Below are positions 19,519 through 29,254 of a stretch of 64,000 bases of DNA, piece after piece. Origin of the DNA: Dyadobacter tibetensis Y620-1 (GTDB lineage Bacteria > Bacteroidota > Bacteroidia > Cytophagales > Spirosomataceae); assembly GCF_000566685.1 (NCBI RefSeq), contig NZ_AZQN01000010.1, positions 124,001 to 188,000 on the forward strand. Reading direction: 5' to 3'. Below the pieces are notes generated by a model. The model did not search any database. It worked only from the letters and a program-made list of their open reading frames with translations, and had not been told where the DNA came from. The first letter of the stretch is position 1. Every line of letters begins with the position of its first letter. The position numbers and the translations under genes are program-made.

Positions 19519-20106
19519 ATGCAAATGTCCATATACCATAAATGTTCTGATTATGATCTCTTCGAGCTTTTTACGAAGGGGGACGATCGTGCTTTTGCAG
19601 AAATTTATGAGCGTTATAAAGGGCCTTTGTTTATGCATAGCTATAGAATTCTAGAGAATGAGGAGGAAGCTAAAGACGTATTGCAGGAGCTTTTCACTGC
19701 CCTATGGAGTAAACGGGAGCAGATCCATTTACAATCGAGCCTCTCGGCATACCTGTATTCAGCCACTCGGAACAGGGTACTAGACCTCATTGCCCATAGA
19801 CAAGTGAAGCAGCGCTATATCGATTCACTTTCCGATTTTATTTCATCGGGCACCTGCATTACTGAGGAACATCTACGAGAGAAGGAGCTGGCCTCCATGA
19901 TAGAAAAAGAGGTAAGTCTGCTGCCAGAGCGGATGAGGTTAATTTTTGAGCTAAGTCGGAACCACGACCGATCTTATAAAGAGATTGCGGAAGAATTGAA
20001 TATCTCGGACAAGACGGTAAAAAAGCAGGTGAGTTACGCTCTGAAAATTTTACGGGAGCGATTGGATCTTACCCTTATTATTTCTTTAATAATGGAAATA
20101 TTATAA
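19519..20106 (+). CDS. ECF RNA polymerase sigma factor, FecI-like
   Basis: Sigma-70 family ECF factor of 195 aa. Region 2 spans about residues 25-90 (ERYKGPLFMHSYRILENEEE, then AKDVLQELFTALWSKREQI with the -10 recognition helix). Region 4 spans about 130-180 (LLPERMRLIFELSRNHDRSY, KEIAEELNISDKTVKKQV helix-turn-helix). I set the start at the ATG at 19519; ATG 19525 and a GTG at 19510 are alternatives. It is followed by a fecR gene 74 bases later, then by a SusC with an STN domain, the arrangement in which an outer-membrane receptor signals through FecR to release the sigma factor. Its target is most likely the susC at 21525. Confidence 0.93.
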   Translation: MQMSIYHKCSDYDLFELFTKGDDRAFAEIYERYKGPLFMHSYRILENEEEAKDVLQELFTALWSKREQIHLQSSLSAYLYSATRNRVLDLIAHRQVKQRYIDSLSDFISSGTCITEEHLREKELASMIEKEVSLLPERMRLIFELSRNHDRSYKEIAEELNISDKTVKKQVSYALKILRERLDLTLIISLIMEIL

Positions 20107-20180
20107 TTTTTTTTGAAATGGTCTACTACCAAGGGCCATCAGAGTCGTCTTATATGCAGTGACGAAAAAATACTGCATCG

Positions 20181-21350
20181 ATGAATAAGGAAAAAGCCGA
20201 GGAACTGCTTCAGAAACTCAGAAAAGGTACGATAGAACCACAGGAAAAGGCCCTGTTAGAAAGCTGGTATCTCACGCTAGGCGGAAATTCCTCCCTGTCG
20301 GAGCCTGAATTGCAGCGCCATTTCGATGAGGTCTGGGAATCCGTCCAACAGCAGAAGGCGAGTATCCCGCTCCGTCAGCAGTTGAGTCCATTATGGCGCT
20401 GGACGGCCGCCGCCTGTATCTTACTGATAGGAGCTTGGTTTTTGGTGGAAAATTCTGGCAATAAACAACAGGTGCTTACAAGTCATGCAGATCGGGCCCC
20501 AGGAACCAGTAATGCAACTATTCTACTTTCCGATGGTTCTGAGCTGGACCTGATGGAAATGACATTAGGGAAAGAGACAAGAATAGGGGAGGTTACCCTT
20601 GTGAGACCAAAGGAAGGGGAGGTGGTATACCAAACCACGAACGAAGAAAGGGATATGGAGAATACGATTTTTCATACCATTGCCACCCCAAAAGCGGGGG
20701 AGTATAGGGTAACGCTCGCCGATGGTACCAAGGCTTGGCTCAATGCCGCCTCATCCATCCGATTTCCCGCTATTTTCGGATCCCGGGAAAGACGGGTGGA
20801 AGTGATTGGGGAAGTGTATTTTGAAGTGGCCAAAAAAACGCATAATAACAAGAATGTCCCTTTTAAAGTAAGAGTGGGGGCACAGGAAATAGAGGTTTTG
20901 GGAACGCACTTCAATGTCAATAGTTACGCCGACGAAGGCGTGGTGCGCACTACCCTTTTAGAAGGTAGTGTAAAGGTGCGGGTATCCGCTCAGGAAGTAC
21001 TCTTACACCCGGGGCAGCAAGCTACATTCAATCCCAAACATTCAACTCTGGATAGGCAAACGCATAGCCGTATAGATGTTAAAACTATCGACGGTGAAAC
21101 GGCTGTAGCCTGGAAGGAAGGTTTCTTTAAGTTTGACCAGGCTAGCCTTCCCGAACTGATGCGTCAGATAGCGAGGTGGTACGATATGGAAGTGGTGTAC
21201 GAAGGACCTATTCAATCTCATGAGTTCGTTGGACAGATCGAGCGAACCTCCAGTTTGTCAAAAGTTTTGCAAATCCTGGAAATGGGTGGTGTTAATTTTA
21301 AAATTGAAGGAAAGAAAATAATTGTCATAAATCAATCTAATCAAATATGA
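20181..21350 (+). CDS. FecR family anti-sigma factor
   Basis: Inner-membrane regulator of 389 aa that holds the sigma factor and receives the signal from the STN domain of the outer-membrane SusC. Residues 1-70 are the cytoplasmic sigma-binding part. A single transmembrane helix lies at 72-89 (LWRWTAAACILLIGAWFLVE). The periplasmic FecR domain covers about 160-290 (HTIATPKAGEYRVTLADGTK, WLNAASSIRFP, GEVYFEVAKK, EVLGTHFNVNSY, TLLEGSVKV). A C-terminal DUF4974-type domain covers about 315-385 (VAWKEGFFKFDQASLPELMR, QIARWYDMEVVY). Stop codon at 21350, followed by a structured leader and the STN-SusC gene. The whole set is a standard Bacteroidota trans-envelope signalling module. Confidence 0.93.
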   Translation: MNKEKAEELLQKLRKGTIEPQEKALLESWYLTLGGNSSLSEPELQRHFDEVWESVQQQKASIPLRQQLSPLWRWTAAACILLIGAWFLVENSGNKQQVLTSHADRAPGTSNATILLSDGSELDLMEMTLGKETRIGEVTLVRPKEGEVVYQTTNEERDMENTIFHTIATPKAGEYRVTLADGTKAWLNAASSIRFPAIFGSRERRVEVIGEVYFEVAKKTHNNKNVPFKVRVGAQEIEVLGTHFNVNSYADEGVVRTTLLEGSVKVRVSAQEVLLHPGQQATFNPKHSTLDRQTHSRIDVKTIDGETAVAWKEGFFKFDQASLPELMRQIARWYDMEVVYEGPIQSHEFVGQIERTSSLSKVLQILEMGGVNFKIEGKKIIVINQSNQI

Positions 21351-21398
21351 AGTGTATGCCTAAATAATTCTGTATCTGGTAGACATTCCTGCAAAAAA

Positions 21399-21464
21399 AT
21401 GCCGCTTCAGTTGCGACCTGAAACGGCATAAGCCCGGATGTGTACGGCCGATGCGTAAGACGCA
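21399..21464 (+). promoter_or_regulatory. Two hairpins in the leader of the STN-SusC gene
   Basis: A 12-bp stem with one mismatch (21399-21410 with 21418-21429, 7-base loop) and a 5-bp stem with a 3-base loop (TGCGT 21452-21456, ACGCA 21460-21464). They lie between fecR and the STN-susC gene. No U-run follows either stem, so simple termination is unlikely. They could be mRNA processing or stability elements that separate the regulator pair from the highly expressed transporter. Pairings are seen; the role is inference. Confidence 0.35.
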
Positions 21465-21524
21465 ACCGGTCAGTAATTCTTATGTGACTAAAAATAACTT
21501 ACAGCCTAGACTTATCTCAAAAAT

Positions 21525-24500
21525 ATGAAACTTTTTTTACAGAGAAAAGTACCGTATAGTAATATGCGTTCTTTTTCCAAACTGATAAGGGTGATGAAAC
21601 TTGCCATATTCTTAATGACCGTAGCTATGCATGTATCTGCTGCGAGCTTCTCCCAAAAGGTGGTATTAACACTAAAAAACGCACCTCTATCGGCCGTTTT
21701 CGGTCAGATAGAACAGCAGACTGGGTACCGTTTTTTTTATGACAATAAACTTGTCAAGAAAGCGGGTACGATAACAGTTGATTTTAATGGAATTTCCGTG
21801 GAGAAGGTTCTTGATCAGATCCTGGTGAAGGAAGGTCTTACCTATTCCATTGTAGATCAGACTATTGTGATTAAGAAAAAGCCGAAAGGGACGTCGAAGA
21901 CATCGGAACCTACTCCTGCTTTAGGAAGCCGGCCCTTAATTTTGCTGGGGGGCGACCAAAGATCAAATTCTGGAATAGTGGCAAGAGGATCCCATTTGCA
22001 GACGCTACCCCAAACAGCGGAATTAACCGTAAAAGGTATTGTCACGGATGAAGAAGGTGAGCCATTGCCGGGTGTCAGCATTATCGTAAAGGGAAGCCAG
22101 CGTGGGACAGTAACATCAGTATCGGGATCCTATGAGCTAGTGGTTCCCGACAAAGAAAGTGTTCTCGCTTTTTCCTATGTAGGTTATCTGGCCCAAGAAG
22201 TAGCAGTGGGCAATCGTGGGGAGATTAATGTGAAGCTAAAGGCCGATACGAAGGCGCTCGAAGAGGTAGTCGTTATTGGCTATGGTACTCAGAAAAAGGC
22301 TAATCTTACCGGGGCGGTGTCAACCATTGACGTAGCAGCTCAAACGGAAAGCCGCCCAATTACTTCACTTTCGGCCGGACTTTCAGGACTGGCCTCTGGT
22401 TTATATGTCAATCAGGGGAGCGGTCGTCCTGGCAGTGATGGTGCCACTATCCGCGTAAGGGGGCAGGGTACACTCAATGACTCTAACCCCTTGGTGATTA
22501 TCGATGGCGCAGTGGGCGATATGAACCATTTGAATCCTCAGGATGTAGAGTCCATATCCGTTTTAAAGGATGCTGCTTCGGCCGCTATTTATGGATCTCG
22601 AGCTGCAAATGGAGTAATATTAATTACCACCAAGAAGGGGCAGTCGGGGGAGGCTAAGATCAGTTATAACTCATTCTTTTCTATTGCCAAGCCTTCAAAC
22701 GTGATCAAAACGGTATCCAATTATGCAGATTATATGGGTTTGATCAACGAAGGCTATCTTAACAGTGATGCCAATGCAACACCTATTTTTTCTCAGGAAA
22801 AAATAGATTTATGGAGAGCCAACGAGGGAGGCAATTCCTTGTTGTATCCTAATACCGACTGGAGTAAAGAGGTGTTCCAGACCAATGTTGTTCAGAACCA
22901 TAATCTTTCTTTCTCGGGTGGGGCTCCCAAACTGCGTTATTTCGGCTCTATGGGCTATTTGAACAATCCAGGGGTAATTGAAAAAGCGGGGTACGAGCGT
23001 TTTAGCATGCGCCTGAACCTCGAAGCGAATGTGAAACCCTGGTTAACTCTAGGAGCCATGCTCAATGGAATTGTAGCCAATACTGAAATCGGAACGGATG
23101 TATTGGACGATGTATTTACCTATGCCAGTGCCAGTACACCGGGCATGGTATTACGTGCTCCCGATGGAAGATTTGGTAGTCCCAATAATCCTGAAGATGA
23201 TCCCCAGTCCAACAACGTCTTGCACCGACTATATGGCCGCAAGGGGGATTATAAACAGAATAAGCTAACGACCAGGCTTTATGGAAAATTACAACCTCTG
23301 GAGGGTCTCTCCATTGAGGGATCCTTCAATTATGTATATGACGACGAAATGCGCTATCAACAGCCTGTTTTCAATGATCGCTGGAATTTTCTGACGAATA
23401 CCATTGCCACGTCTGGAGTAGGGAGAAGTTCGGTGTATAACCGTAACCAGAAAGACTTGCAGTACTATATGGATGGGATTGTGCGTTACGAAAAAATGCT
23501 TTTTGGTGACCTTAACCTGAATGTAATGCTGGGTACCAGCCAGGAGTATTATAAGACGAGCTATTTCTCGGCCAGTAAAATGGATTTGATAGACCCGACT
23601 TTGAGTGTGATCGATGCGGCCACCATGGATGCTAATGTGTCGGGAAATGCCTCCGACTGGGCCATGCGCTCGCTATTTGGAAGACTGTCTCTCAACTTGA
23701 AGGACAAGTATCTGCTGGAGGCTAATTTACGCCGCGATGGAACTTCACGCTTCGCATCTGGGTCTAGCCGTTGGGGACTGTTTCCTTCTTTCTCGGCTGG
23801 ATGGCGCATTTCGGAGGAATCCTTTTACGATCTGAGCTGGATGCCTACATTAAAGGTTAGGGCTTCGTATGGCTCACTGGGTAATAATGCCGTGGGAAAC
23901 TACGAATATCAAGCAGTGTATAATGCGGCCAACTACGTATTGAATGATAACCTTTTCGTGGGTTTCGCTCAAACGGCCCTTTCCAACGCCGGCCTTACTT
24001 GGGAGAGTACCTATATTACCAATATAGGTATTGATTTTGGCTTGTTTAATAATAAGCTAGACGGTACCATCGACCTATTTAATAAGCATACCAAGAATAT
24101 CCTCATCAATCTTCCCGCTCCTTTGGTGGTTGGGAACGCTTCGATACCGAAGCAGAATGCCGCAGAGGTCCAAAATAAAGGTATTGAGTTAAATCTGACT
24201 TACCGTGACAGAATAGGCGAGCTAGGGTACCGAATCGGAGGTAATTTTACTTTTATCGATAATAAGGTTACCAAATTCAAAGGAGATGAGCGTAGTATTT
24301 CTGGTGCTAACCTTATTCAGGAAGGATATGCCATCAATACGCAATATGTATTGGCAACCGACCGGATTATTCAAACTGATAGCGACCTAGCATTGGTTCA
24401 AAGCATGATTGATAATGCGCCTATTGACGAGGCTACCGGTAAGAAACGCAATCCATTTGCATCCTATGGTACCCCACAGCAGGGCGATTTGCTTTATAAA

Positions 24501-25031
24501 GATACCAATGGGGATGGAGTCATTAACGACGACGACCGGGTGACAGTGGGTCATGGGAATGCGCCACGGATTACCTATGGCTTTAATCTGGGACTAGATT
24601 GGAAAGGCTTCGATTTATCAGCTTTATTTCAAGGCAATGCCGGAATCAAGGCCGTATGGAACGATTTCTACCATACCAGTGGAGTACGCTGGGGATATTT
24701 GGTTAACCAGGAGGTGGCCGACGGACGCTGGGTGCCAGGCCGTGTCGATGCCACCTATCCCAGACTCCTTAACTATAATAATACCCTGAATACCCGAACC
24801 AGCGATTTTTGGTTGCAGAATAAGTCCTATCTCCGTCTGAAAAACATACAAGTGGGTTATACTGTACCTAAAAATATTACAGAAAAGCTTAAGATTTCGA
24901 CGGTTCGGGTTTTTGGTAGCCTTGAAAACTACCTCACCTTTACCAGTTACAAGGGCATAGATCCGGAGGTGAGTGGTACCCAATACCCCACCATGAAGCA
25001 AGCCCTGTTGGGAATCAACTTAACCTTCTAA
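21525..25031 (+). CDS. SusC-type TonB-dependent transducer with STN domain
   Basis: Outer-membrane importer and signal transducer, 1168 aa. After a long signal region (cleaved near VSAASFSQ, residue 44) comes an STN domain at about 46-117 (LTLKNAPLSAVFGQIEQQTG, YSIVDQTIVIKKK) that contacts FecR in the periplasm. A linker and the carboxypeptidase-regulatory-like domain follow at about 166-238 (LTVKGIVTDEEGEPLPGVSI). The TonB box LEEVVVIGYG lies at 245-254. The plug carries the RVRGQGTLNDSNPLVIIDGA and SVLKDAASAAIYGSRAANGV motifs. The barrel ends in LLGINLTF. It is preceded by its own sigma/anti-sigma pair and followed by susD 12 bases later. The system should be substrate-inducible by the FecIRA-type mechanism. 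Confidence 0.95.
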   Translation: MKLFLQRKVPYSNMRSFSKLIRVMKLAIFLMTVAMHVSAASFSQKVVLTLKNAPLSAVFGQIEQQTGYRFFYDNKLVKKAGTITVDFNGISVEKVLDQILVKEGLTYSIVDQTIVIKKKPKGTSKTSEPTPALGSRPLILLGGDQRSNSGIVARGSHLQTLPQTAELTVKGIVTDEEGEPLPGVSIIVKGSQRGTVTSVSGSYELVVPDKESVLAFSYVGYLAQEVAVGNRGEINVKLKADTKALEEVVVIGYGTQKKANLTGAVSTIDVAAQTESRPITSLSAGLSGLASGLYVNQGSGRPGSDGATIRVRGQGTLNDSNPLVIIDGAVGDMNHLNPQDVESISVLKDAASAAIYGSRAANGVILITTKKGQSGEAKISYNSFFSIAKPSNVIKTVSNYADYMGLINEGYLNSDANATPIFSQEKIDLWRANEGGNSLLYPNTDWSKEVFQTNVVQNHNLSFSGGAPKLRYFGSMGYLNNPGVIEKAGYERFSMRLNLEANVKPWLTLGAMLNGIVANTEIGTDVLDDVFTYASASTPGMVLRAPDGRFGSPNNPEDDPQSNNVLHRLYGRKGDYKQNKLTTRLYGKLQPLEGLSIEGSFNYVYDDEMRYQQPVFNDRWNFLTNTIATSGVGRSSVYNRNQKDLQYYMDGIVRYEKMLFGDLNLNVMLGTSQEYYKTSYFSASKMDLIDPTLSVIDAATMDANVSGNASDWAMRSLFGRLSLNLKDKYLLEANLRRDGTSRFASGSSRWGLFPSFSAGWRISEESFYDLSWMPTLKVRASYGSLGNNAVGNYEYQAVYNAANYVLNDNLFVGFAQTALSNAGLTWESTYITNIGIDFGLFNNKLDGTIDLFNKHTKNILINLPAPLVVGNASIPKQNAAEVQNKGIELNLTYRDRIGELGYRIGGNFTFIDNKVTKFKGDERSISGANLIQEGYAINTQYVLATDRIIQTDSDLALVQSMIDNAPIDEATGKKRNPFASYGTPQQGDLLYKDTNGDGVINDDDRVTVGHGNAPRITYGFNLGLDWKGFDLSALFQGNAGIKAVWNDFYHTSGVRWGYLVNQEVADGRWVPGRVDATYPRLLNYNNTLNTRTSDFWLQNKSYLRLKNIQVGYTVPKNITEKLKISTVRVFGSLENYLTFTSYKGIDPEVSGTQYPTMKQALLGINLTF

Positions 25032-25043
25032 TCAAGATTTGTC

Positions 25044-26741
25044 ATGAAGAAAATACTTTTTTTTATATTACTCCTGTCCGTTAGCAGCTGCTACGATCTG
25101 GATACGCAACCCTTCGACAAGGTGAGTGCGGGAACGTTCTGGAAAACTGAGGCTCATGCCCTACAAGGGGTAATGGGCGTGTACGCCGATTTGAACGATC
25201 ATAATGTTTTCGGACTCTATAATATGTTTGACAATGCCACCGACATTGCTTTAGGGTATGACGGGCAGGGGTTGGGTGATATCATCGCAGGGACTTTTAC
25301 CGACAGAAGTACCAACGTAGTCAATCGCTGGCGCCGGGGTTTCGATGGGATCCAGAGAGCCAATTCCGTTATACGCAATGTAGCAACCATGGATATACCC
25401 GAAGAAAGCAAGCGAGTTTATATTGCAGAAGCTCGGTTTTTGCGCGGGCTATATTATTTTTATCTGAAAAACCTGTTTGGAGGTATCCCAATTTACGATG
25501 AAACGATAGATCTTAATAAGGATTTTAATGATCTGAAGAAGCCCCGTAATACAGAAGATGAGGTTCAGGCCTTTATTCTCGCCGACCTGGCCGCCGCTAT
25601 TGCTGGTCTTCCAGTGAGCCACGATCCAGCCCATCTAGGAAGAGCCACCAAGGGAGCCGCTTATGCACTTCGGGGGAAGGTGTTCCTCTACGATAAAAAA
25701 TGGGAGGAGGCCAAGGCCGACTTCGAGGAAATTGTTCAGAACAAAAATAATAGCTATGGGTATGCACTCTATCCTGACTATGCCGGGCTGTTCAACCTGG
25801 AAGGGGATAATAGCAGTGAAATGTTGTTTGCTGTTCAAAATAAAGGTGGGGTAGGCTTTGACTATGGGATGCCATTTGCGCATTATTTGGGCACTCGATC
25901 CACTTTTGGGAGTTGCTGGAATAACGGGCTTCCCTCCACTAAATTAGCCGATATGTATGAAAATCGGGATGGAACTCCATTTAATTGGGATGATCAAATT
26001 CCGGGCTACACTGGCAGTAAAGCGGTGAAAAGGGAAGCGATGGTGGCCACACTAAGTAGTGGAAAACTTACGGCAGTTCCCGATACTGCCAAGTTAGGCA
26101 ATATTTACCGCAACCGAGATCCGCGCATGATGCAAACCTTAGTAGTACCTTATTCATGGCAGCTAGGCTGGAATGCGAATGCACCAAGACCCATGCAGCT
26201 TGTACTGGCAACGGGTGTTAACGAAAATTTTGGTCAAATTCGGAATAACAGAGGCTGGATGACCTACGTATGGCGAAAATTTGTTCCTGAAGGTAACCTC
26301 AATGGTGAGCTTACAAATCGGGCACATACTCCATTTAATTTCCCTTTGATCCGTTTGGCGGATGTTTACTTAATGCTTGCGGAGGCCTATAATGAAACAG
26401 GGCAGCTGGAAAAGGCCATTATTGAGCTGAATAAAGTTCGTGCTCGAGCGTCTATGCCGGGTCTCAATAGCGGTGCAGTAACTTTGGCCGTAGGAAGCAA
26501 GGCTGAAATGACCCAGCGTATTATCCATGAGCGGGCGGTGGAGTTGGCTGGAGAAGGCCATCGTTACTTCGATTTGAAACGTTGGGGCTTATTGAAGGCC
26601 TATACGGAAGGCAAAGTTGAAAAAAGTATCGTGGATGACATTTTGCTCACAAGAGGCTTTCAGGATCGTCACCGCATCTGGCCCATCCCAGCGCAGGAGA
26701 TTGAGGTCAATCCGGCACTTACTCAAAATCCTGAATGGTAA
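25044..26741 (+). CDS. SusD/RagB family surface lipoprotein
   Basis: Lipoprotein of 565 aa, partner of the STN-SusC. The signal peptide ends in LLLSVSSC followed by YDLDTQPFDKVSAGTFWKTE, the typical SusD N-terminus. TPR-like motifs include FLRGLYYFYLKNLFGGIPIY and AAYALRGKVFLYDKKWEEAK. C-terminal hallmarks are FPLIRLADVYLMLAEAYNET, ELNKVRARASMPG, HERAVELAGEGHRYFDLKRW and the terminal NPALTQNPEW. It starts 12 bases after susC and ends the operon, with an intrinsic terminator 40 bases beyond the stop codon. Confidence 0.95.
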   Translation: MKKILFFILLLSVSSCYDLDTQPFDKVSAGTFWKTEAHALQGVMGVYADLNDHNVFGLYNMFDNATDIALGYDGQGLGDIIAGTFTDRSTNVVNRWRRGFDGIQRANSVIRNVATMDIPEESKRVYIAEARFLRGLYYFYLKNLFGGIPIYDETIDLNKDFNDLKKPRNTEDEVQAFILADLAAAIAGLPVSHDPAHLGRATKGAAYALRGKVFLYDKKWEEAKADFEEIVQNKNNSYGYALYPDYAGLFNLEGDNSSEMLFAVQNKGGVGFDYGMPFAHYLGTRSTFGSCWNNGLPSTKLADMYENRDGTPFNWDDQIPGYTGSKAVKREAMVATLSSGKLTAVPDTAKLGNIYRNRDPRMMQTLVVPYSWQLGWNANAPRPMQLVLATGVNENFGQIRNNRGWMTYVWRKFVPEGNLNGELTNRAHTPFNFPLIRLADVYLMLAEAYNETGQLEKAIIELNKVRARASMPGLNSGAVTLAVGSKAEMTQRIIHERAVELAGEGHRYFDLKRWGLLKAYTEGKVEKSIVDDILLTRGFQDRHRIWPIPAQEIEVNPALTQNPEW

Positions 26742-26781
26742 AATAGAACTATCTGAGTATCTCAGTAATTTATAGTAAATT

Positions 26782-26825
26782 AATAGGCAACTAGCGAAAG
26801 TATCGCTTGGTTGCCTATTTTTTTA
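26782..26825 (+). terminator. Intrinsic terminator of the sigma-regulated susC-susD operon
   Basis: Outer stem AATAGGCAAC (26782-26791) with GTTGCCTATT (26810-26819), an inner stem GCGA/TCGC (26794-26797, 26803-26806) and a T-run at 26818-26825. It lies 40 bases after the susD stop. Confidence 0.9.
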
Positions 26826-27123
26826 TTGACCTATCGTTTATTGCGAGGGTGCTTGCTCTTGGGGAATTAGATGACAACTGTAAAATACTGCCTAGGTATT
26901 GGCATTATTTTTGAATCAAGCTACGTTATCTCTACGGCTTCTTTATTATAGGAGAAAGACATTGTAGAATAATGACGATATTATTTGAATTGACTGCTTA
27001 AAGTAATAGAAAAGTTTTTCTATATATAGCTAGAATTTAATATTTATCTACCAAATAGTTTGTAATCGTGACTTGTAACTGGATTTTCCGTATTGATAAT
27101 TTAGCAATATAACCTTCCCTCAT
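26826..27123. other. Intergenic region before the unknown small gene
   Basis: AT-rich, no reading frame or structure recognised. It separates the susD terminator from the gene at 27124. Confidence 0.45.
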
Positions 27124-27465
27124 ATGTACCAGAACGAGATTTTCCCTGCAAGAGATATTGCACTTTCACTCAGGCAGCAGCTTCTGGATAATTTGTTGCC
27201 TGTATCCGTCATGGTTAATAATATGGGTGAAATTATTCCGAGCCTTTCTCCCCTCAACGAAGCGGTGGAGTCCTGTTTTGAAATGGCCAATGAAGCATGG
27301 ATCCTGATGGAGCCGGAATCTTTATCCCTGGCCAATCCCCTTTTACTTACTCTTACTGCCCAGGAATCAGTAGCTTACTGGTTGTGTATTACCTTAGATC
27401 CGCAGAATCCTCTCTATTCAGTTATCCGGCAATTAGGTCTTGAGCACAGCCTTAAGCATTCGTAA
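27124..27465 (+). CDS. Small protein of unknown function
   Basis: I do not recognise this 113-aa protein. It starts at an ATG, has no signal peptide and no clear transmembrane helix, and is acidic and rich in Leu and Glu. The middle (MVNNMGEIIPSLSPLNEAVE, SCFEMANEAWILMEPESL) and the C-terminal half (TAQESVAYWLCITLDPQNP) look like a compact cytoplasmic alpha/beta fold. Codon use resembles that of neighbouring genes, so I consider it a likely real gene rather than chance, but it has no operon partner: the next gene starts 350 bases later behind its own putative promoter. It is the first gene of the poorly characterised stretch up to 33917. Confidence 0.5.
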   Translation: MYQNEIFPARDIALSLRQQLLDNLLPVSVMVNNMGEIIPSLSPLNEAVESCFEMANEAWILMEPESLSLANPLLLTLTAQESVAYWLCITLDPQNPLYSVIRQLGLEHSLKHS

Positions 27466-27816
27466 TCCATTCTAATTGACTAACATTTTCTTTGTCCACG
27501 CCCGAGATCCCAGATGCCGTCTAGACCCGTGCTGGAGATAATTCGATAAAATACTCCTGTATAAATTCTTATTTTTCTCTAGCCTTCTTCCTTAGTTAAA
27601 CCGACTTTATTTGACGTTCAGTTGATAAAATGTAAAACGTAAGTAAGTTTAAATTACTAATAATTTTCTAATTCCATAAGATTGTTGGATTCATTGAATA
27701 GTAAAGTGTTTATATTTTTATACATATAGCTTGATATATCAATGCGAACAATATTATATTTGTTGGGTGAATATAAGATACACAGTCTTTTATAGCTCCA
27801 CTATACCATACACTTA
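27466..27816. other. AT-rich intergenic region containing the promoter of the first LuxR-type gene
   Basis: No gene. The last 90 bases hold the promoter candidate at 27730-27762; the rest shows nothing recognisable. Confidence 0.5.
27730..27762 (+). promoter_or_regulatory. Bacteroidota-type promoter for the LuxR-type regulator
   Basis: TATATTTG at 27755-27762 matches the -7 consensus TAnnTTTG exactly. CTTG at 27730-27733, 21 bases upstream, approximates the -33 TTTG. Transcription would start near 27769, leaving a leader of about 48 bases before the ATG at 27817. Confidence 0.5.
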
Positions 27817-28467
27817 ATGATTAGCTTGACAACGAATTTTTTAATTTTATCAGAAGAGGTGAACCTGGTTGACCAGATATCAGGTATGCTCGAATTGCTA
27901 TATAACGGCGCCACTGTCCATTGGGGGCCCAACTTCAGGGAAGGGTTAAATAAATTGAAGGATTTAAGACAGGTAGAACTAATTATCCTAAATGCCCAGA
28001 TGTCGGCAGGAGGAAGTCCTGGAATAGTCGGAGCCTTCAGAGGGGTTCAGCCTGGCGTAAGGATCCTAGTGGTGGCTGAAGAAAGCGGTATCAAGCAGGC
28101 TATTCATTTCCTAAGTGCTGGAGCCAATGGGTTATTAAATAAAAATGCGTTAGATCAGGAATTTCAAATTGCAGTTAAAAGAATTTTGTCAGATAAAAAA
28201 TATCTAACAAAGTCTGTATACCAAAAAGTTACCGACGATTTCTTGTCCACGAACAAGTCTTCTGGTACACTCCGGGAAATGCCATTATCGCCACGCGAAC
28301 AGGAGGTTATGCATTTGCTGCTTCAGGGAAAACAAACAAAAGAAATTGCCTCCTTATTAAATCTCAAACTTCCGACAATAAGCACTCATAAAAGCAAGAT
28401 TTTTCAAAAGATGAAAGTGTCTAATATTGTGGAATTATTTCGGAAAGTAAATAAAGAGAATTTATAA
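27817..28467 (+). CDS. LuxR/NarL-type regulator with degenerate receiver domain
   Basis: DNA-binding protein of 216 aa with a response-regulator layout. An N-terminal receiver-like domain covers about residues 5-125 and a C-terminal LuxR helix-turn-helix covers about 150-212 (LSPREQEVMHLLLQGKQTKE, then IASLLNLKLPTISTHKSKIF). Aligned on NarL (PDLILLDLNMPG), the phosphoacceptor Asp is replaced by Asn59 in VELIILNAQM, and the first acidic pair reads Ser-Glu. The Lys at the end of strand 5 survives (GLLNKN). It therefore probably is not phosphorylated in the usual way. No histidine kinase is adjacent. The partner at 30789 has the same kind of loss. The regulator class is firm; the signal and targets are unknown. 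Confidence 0.85.
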   Translation: MISLTTNFLILSEEVNLVDQISGMLELLYNGATVHWGPNFREGLNKLKDLRQVELIILNAQMSAGGSPGIVGAFRGVQPGVRILVVAEESGIKQAIHFLSAGANGLLNKNALDQEFQIAVKRILSDKKYLTKSVYQKVTDDFLSTNKSSGTLREMPLSPREQEVMHLLLQGKQTKEIASLLNLKLPTISTHKSKIFQKMKVSNIVELFRKVNKENL

Positions 28468-29254
28468 GGATTCACAATAGATTTTAGGTTTGTTATAACT
28501 TTTTTCCCTGTATTCTGGTCTTAAGTCTAGGAATATCAGAGGGCAGGCATCAGATATATTTTCCAACACAATGGCATGAGGGGATCTCTCCTGAGACTTG
28601 AATCCCCTTGGCAAAGTCTAAGTAATACTATAGATTTCGCCTCTCGTATGGGCATAACAGTTATCGCCTAACTGTACTCCTTTTCCAATTTTTTATAAAC
28701 CCTAACTGGCCCGGGTTTAAATCTTATATACTTCATCTGAGGCACTTTAATGGAATGTGTTCGGTATATATCTCAGTCTTGGCCAGAGGCTGGCTTACCC
28801 AATACGATAAAACAGAGTCTTGCAAGTTGGTCTTTTGGTACCATCCTTAATCAGCAAAGCCGTCAGGCCTGATATCCTTTGGAAAACATGGAAAGCTATG
28901 GAGGAGGTACTGATCTCGGTATGTCGTCAGAACATTTATCAAAATATATTCAATGGATTAGAAATATTTTTAGTTTATAATAAATTAATTCGAGTTGTAA
29001 CACGTTGCTAAAACTTAATTTTGTGCACTCTGGTCTGAATAAACCAGATTCAGGCACTCTCATGAAAATAGTCAAATTGGGGATTTGATTCAAAAAATCC
29101 TGAGAAACTGAAGTGACTTTTGTGGAAAATACCGTAATACAAGGGCATATTTCTGCTGATTTCAGATCTATTGCCTCAAAAAATATACTAATTTTTTGAT
29201 TTTAATTTATCGAACTGACGGGCATAAGTCCGGAGTCCACACACACACAATTCT
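28468..29254. other. Intergenic region, 787 bp, no gene recognised
   Basis: No supported reading frame; a 63-codon open frame at 28820-29011 has no recognisable product. A small perfect hairpin CAGTTA-TCGCC-TAACTG lies at 28658-28674. The region is unusually long for this otherwise compact window and could hold an unrecognised RNA or a decayed gene. Confidence 0.45.

Noticed and set aside
21399..21464. Leader hairpins considered as an intrinsic terminator after fecR
   Set aside because: No U-run follows either stem, so they were listed only as structured leader.
27059..27104. TTTG and TAATTTAG as promoter of the small gene at 27124
   Set aside because: Spacing of 34 bases is far from the 19-21 expected and the -7 box has a mismatch.
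28820..29011. 63-codon open frame in the gap before aqpZ
   Set aside because: No recognisable product, no suitable start context and composition unlike neighbouring genes.
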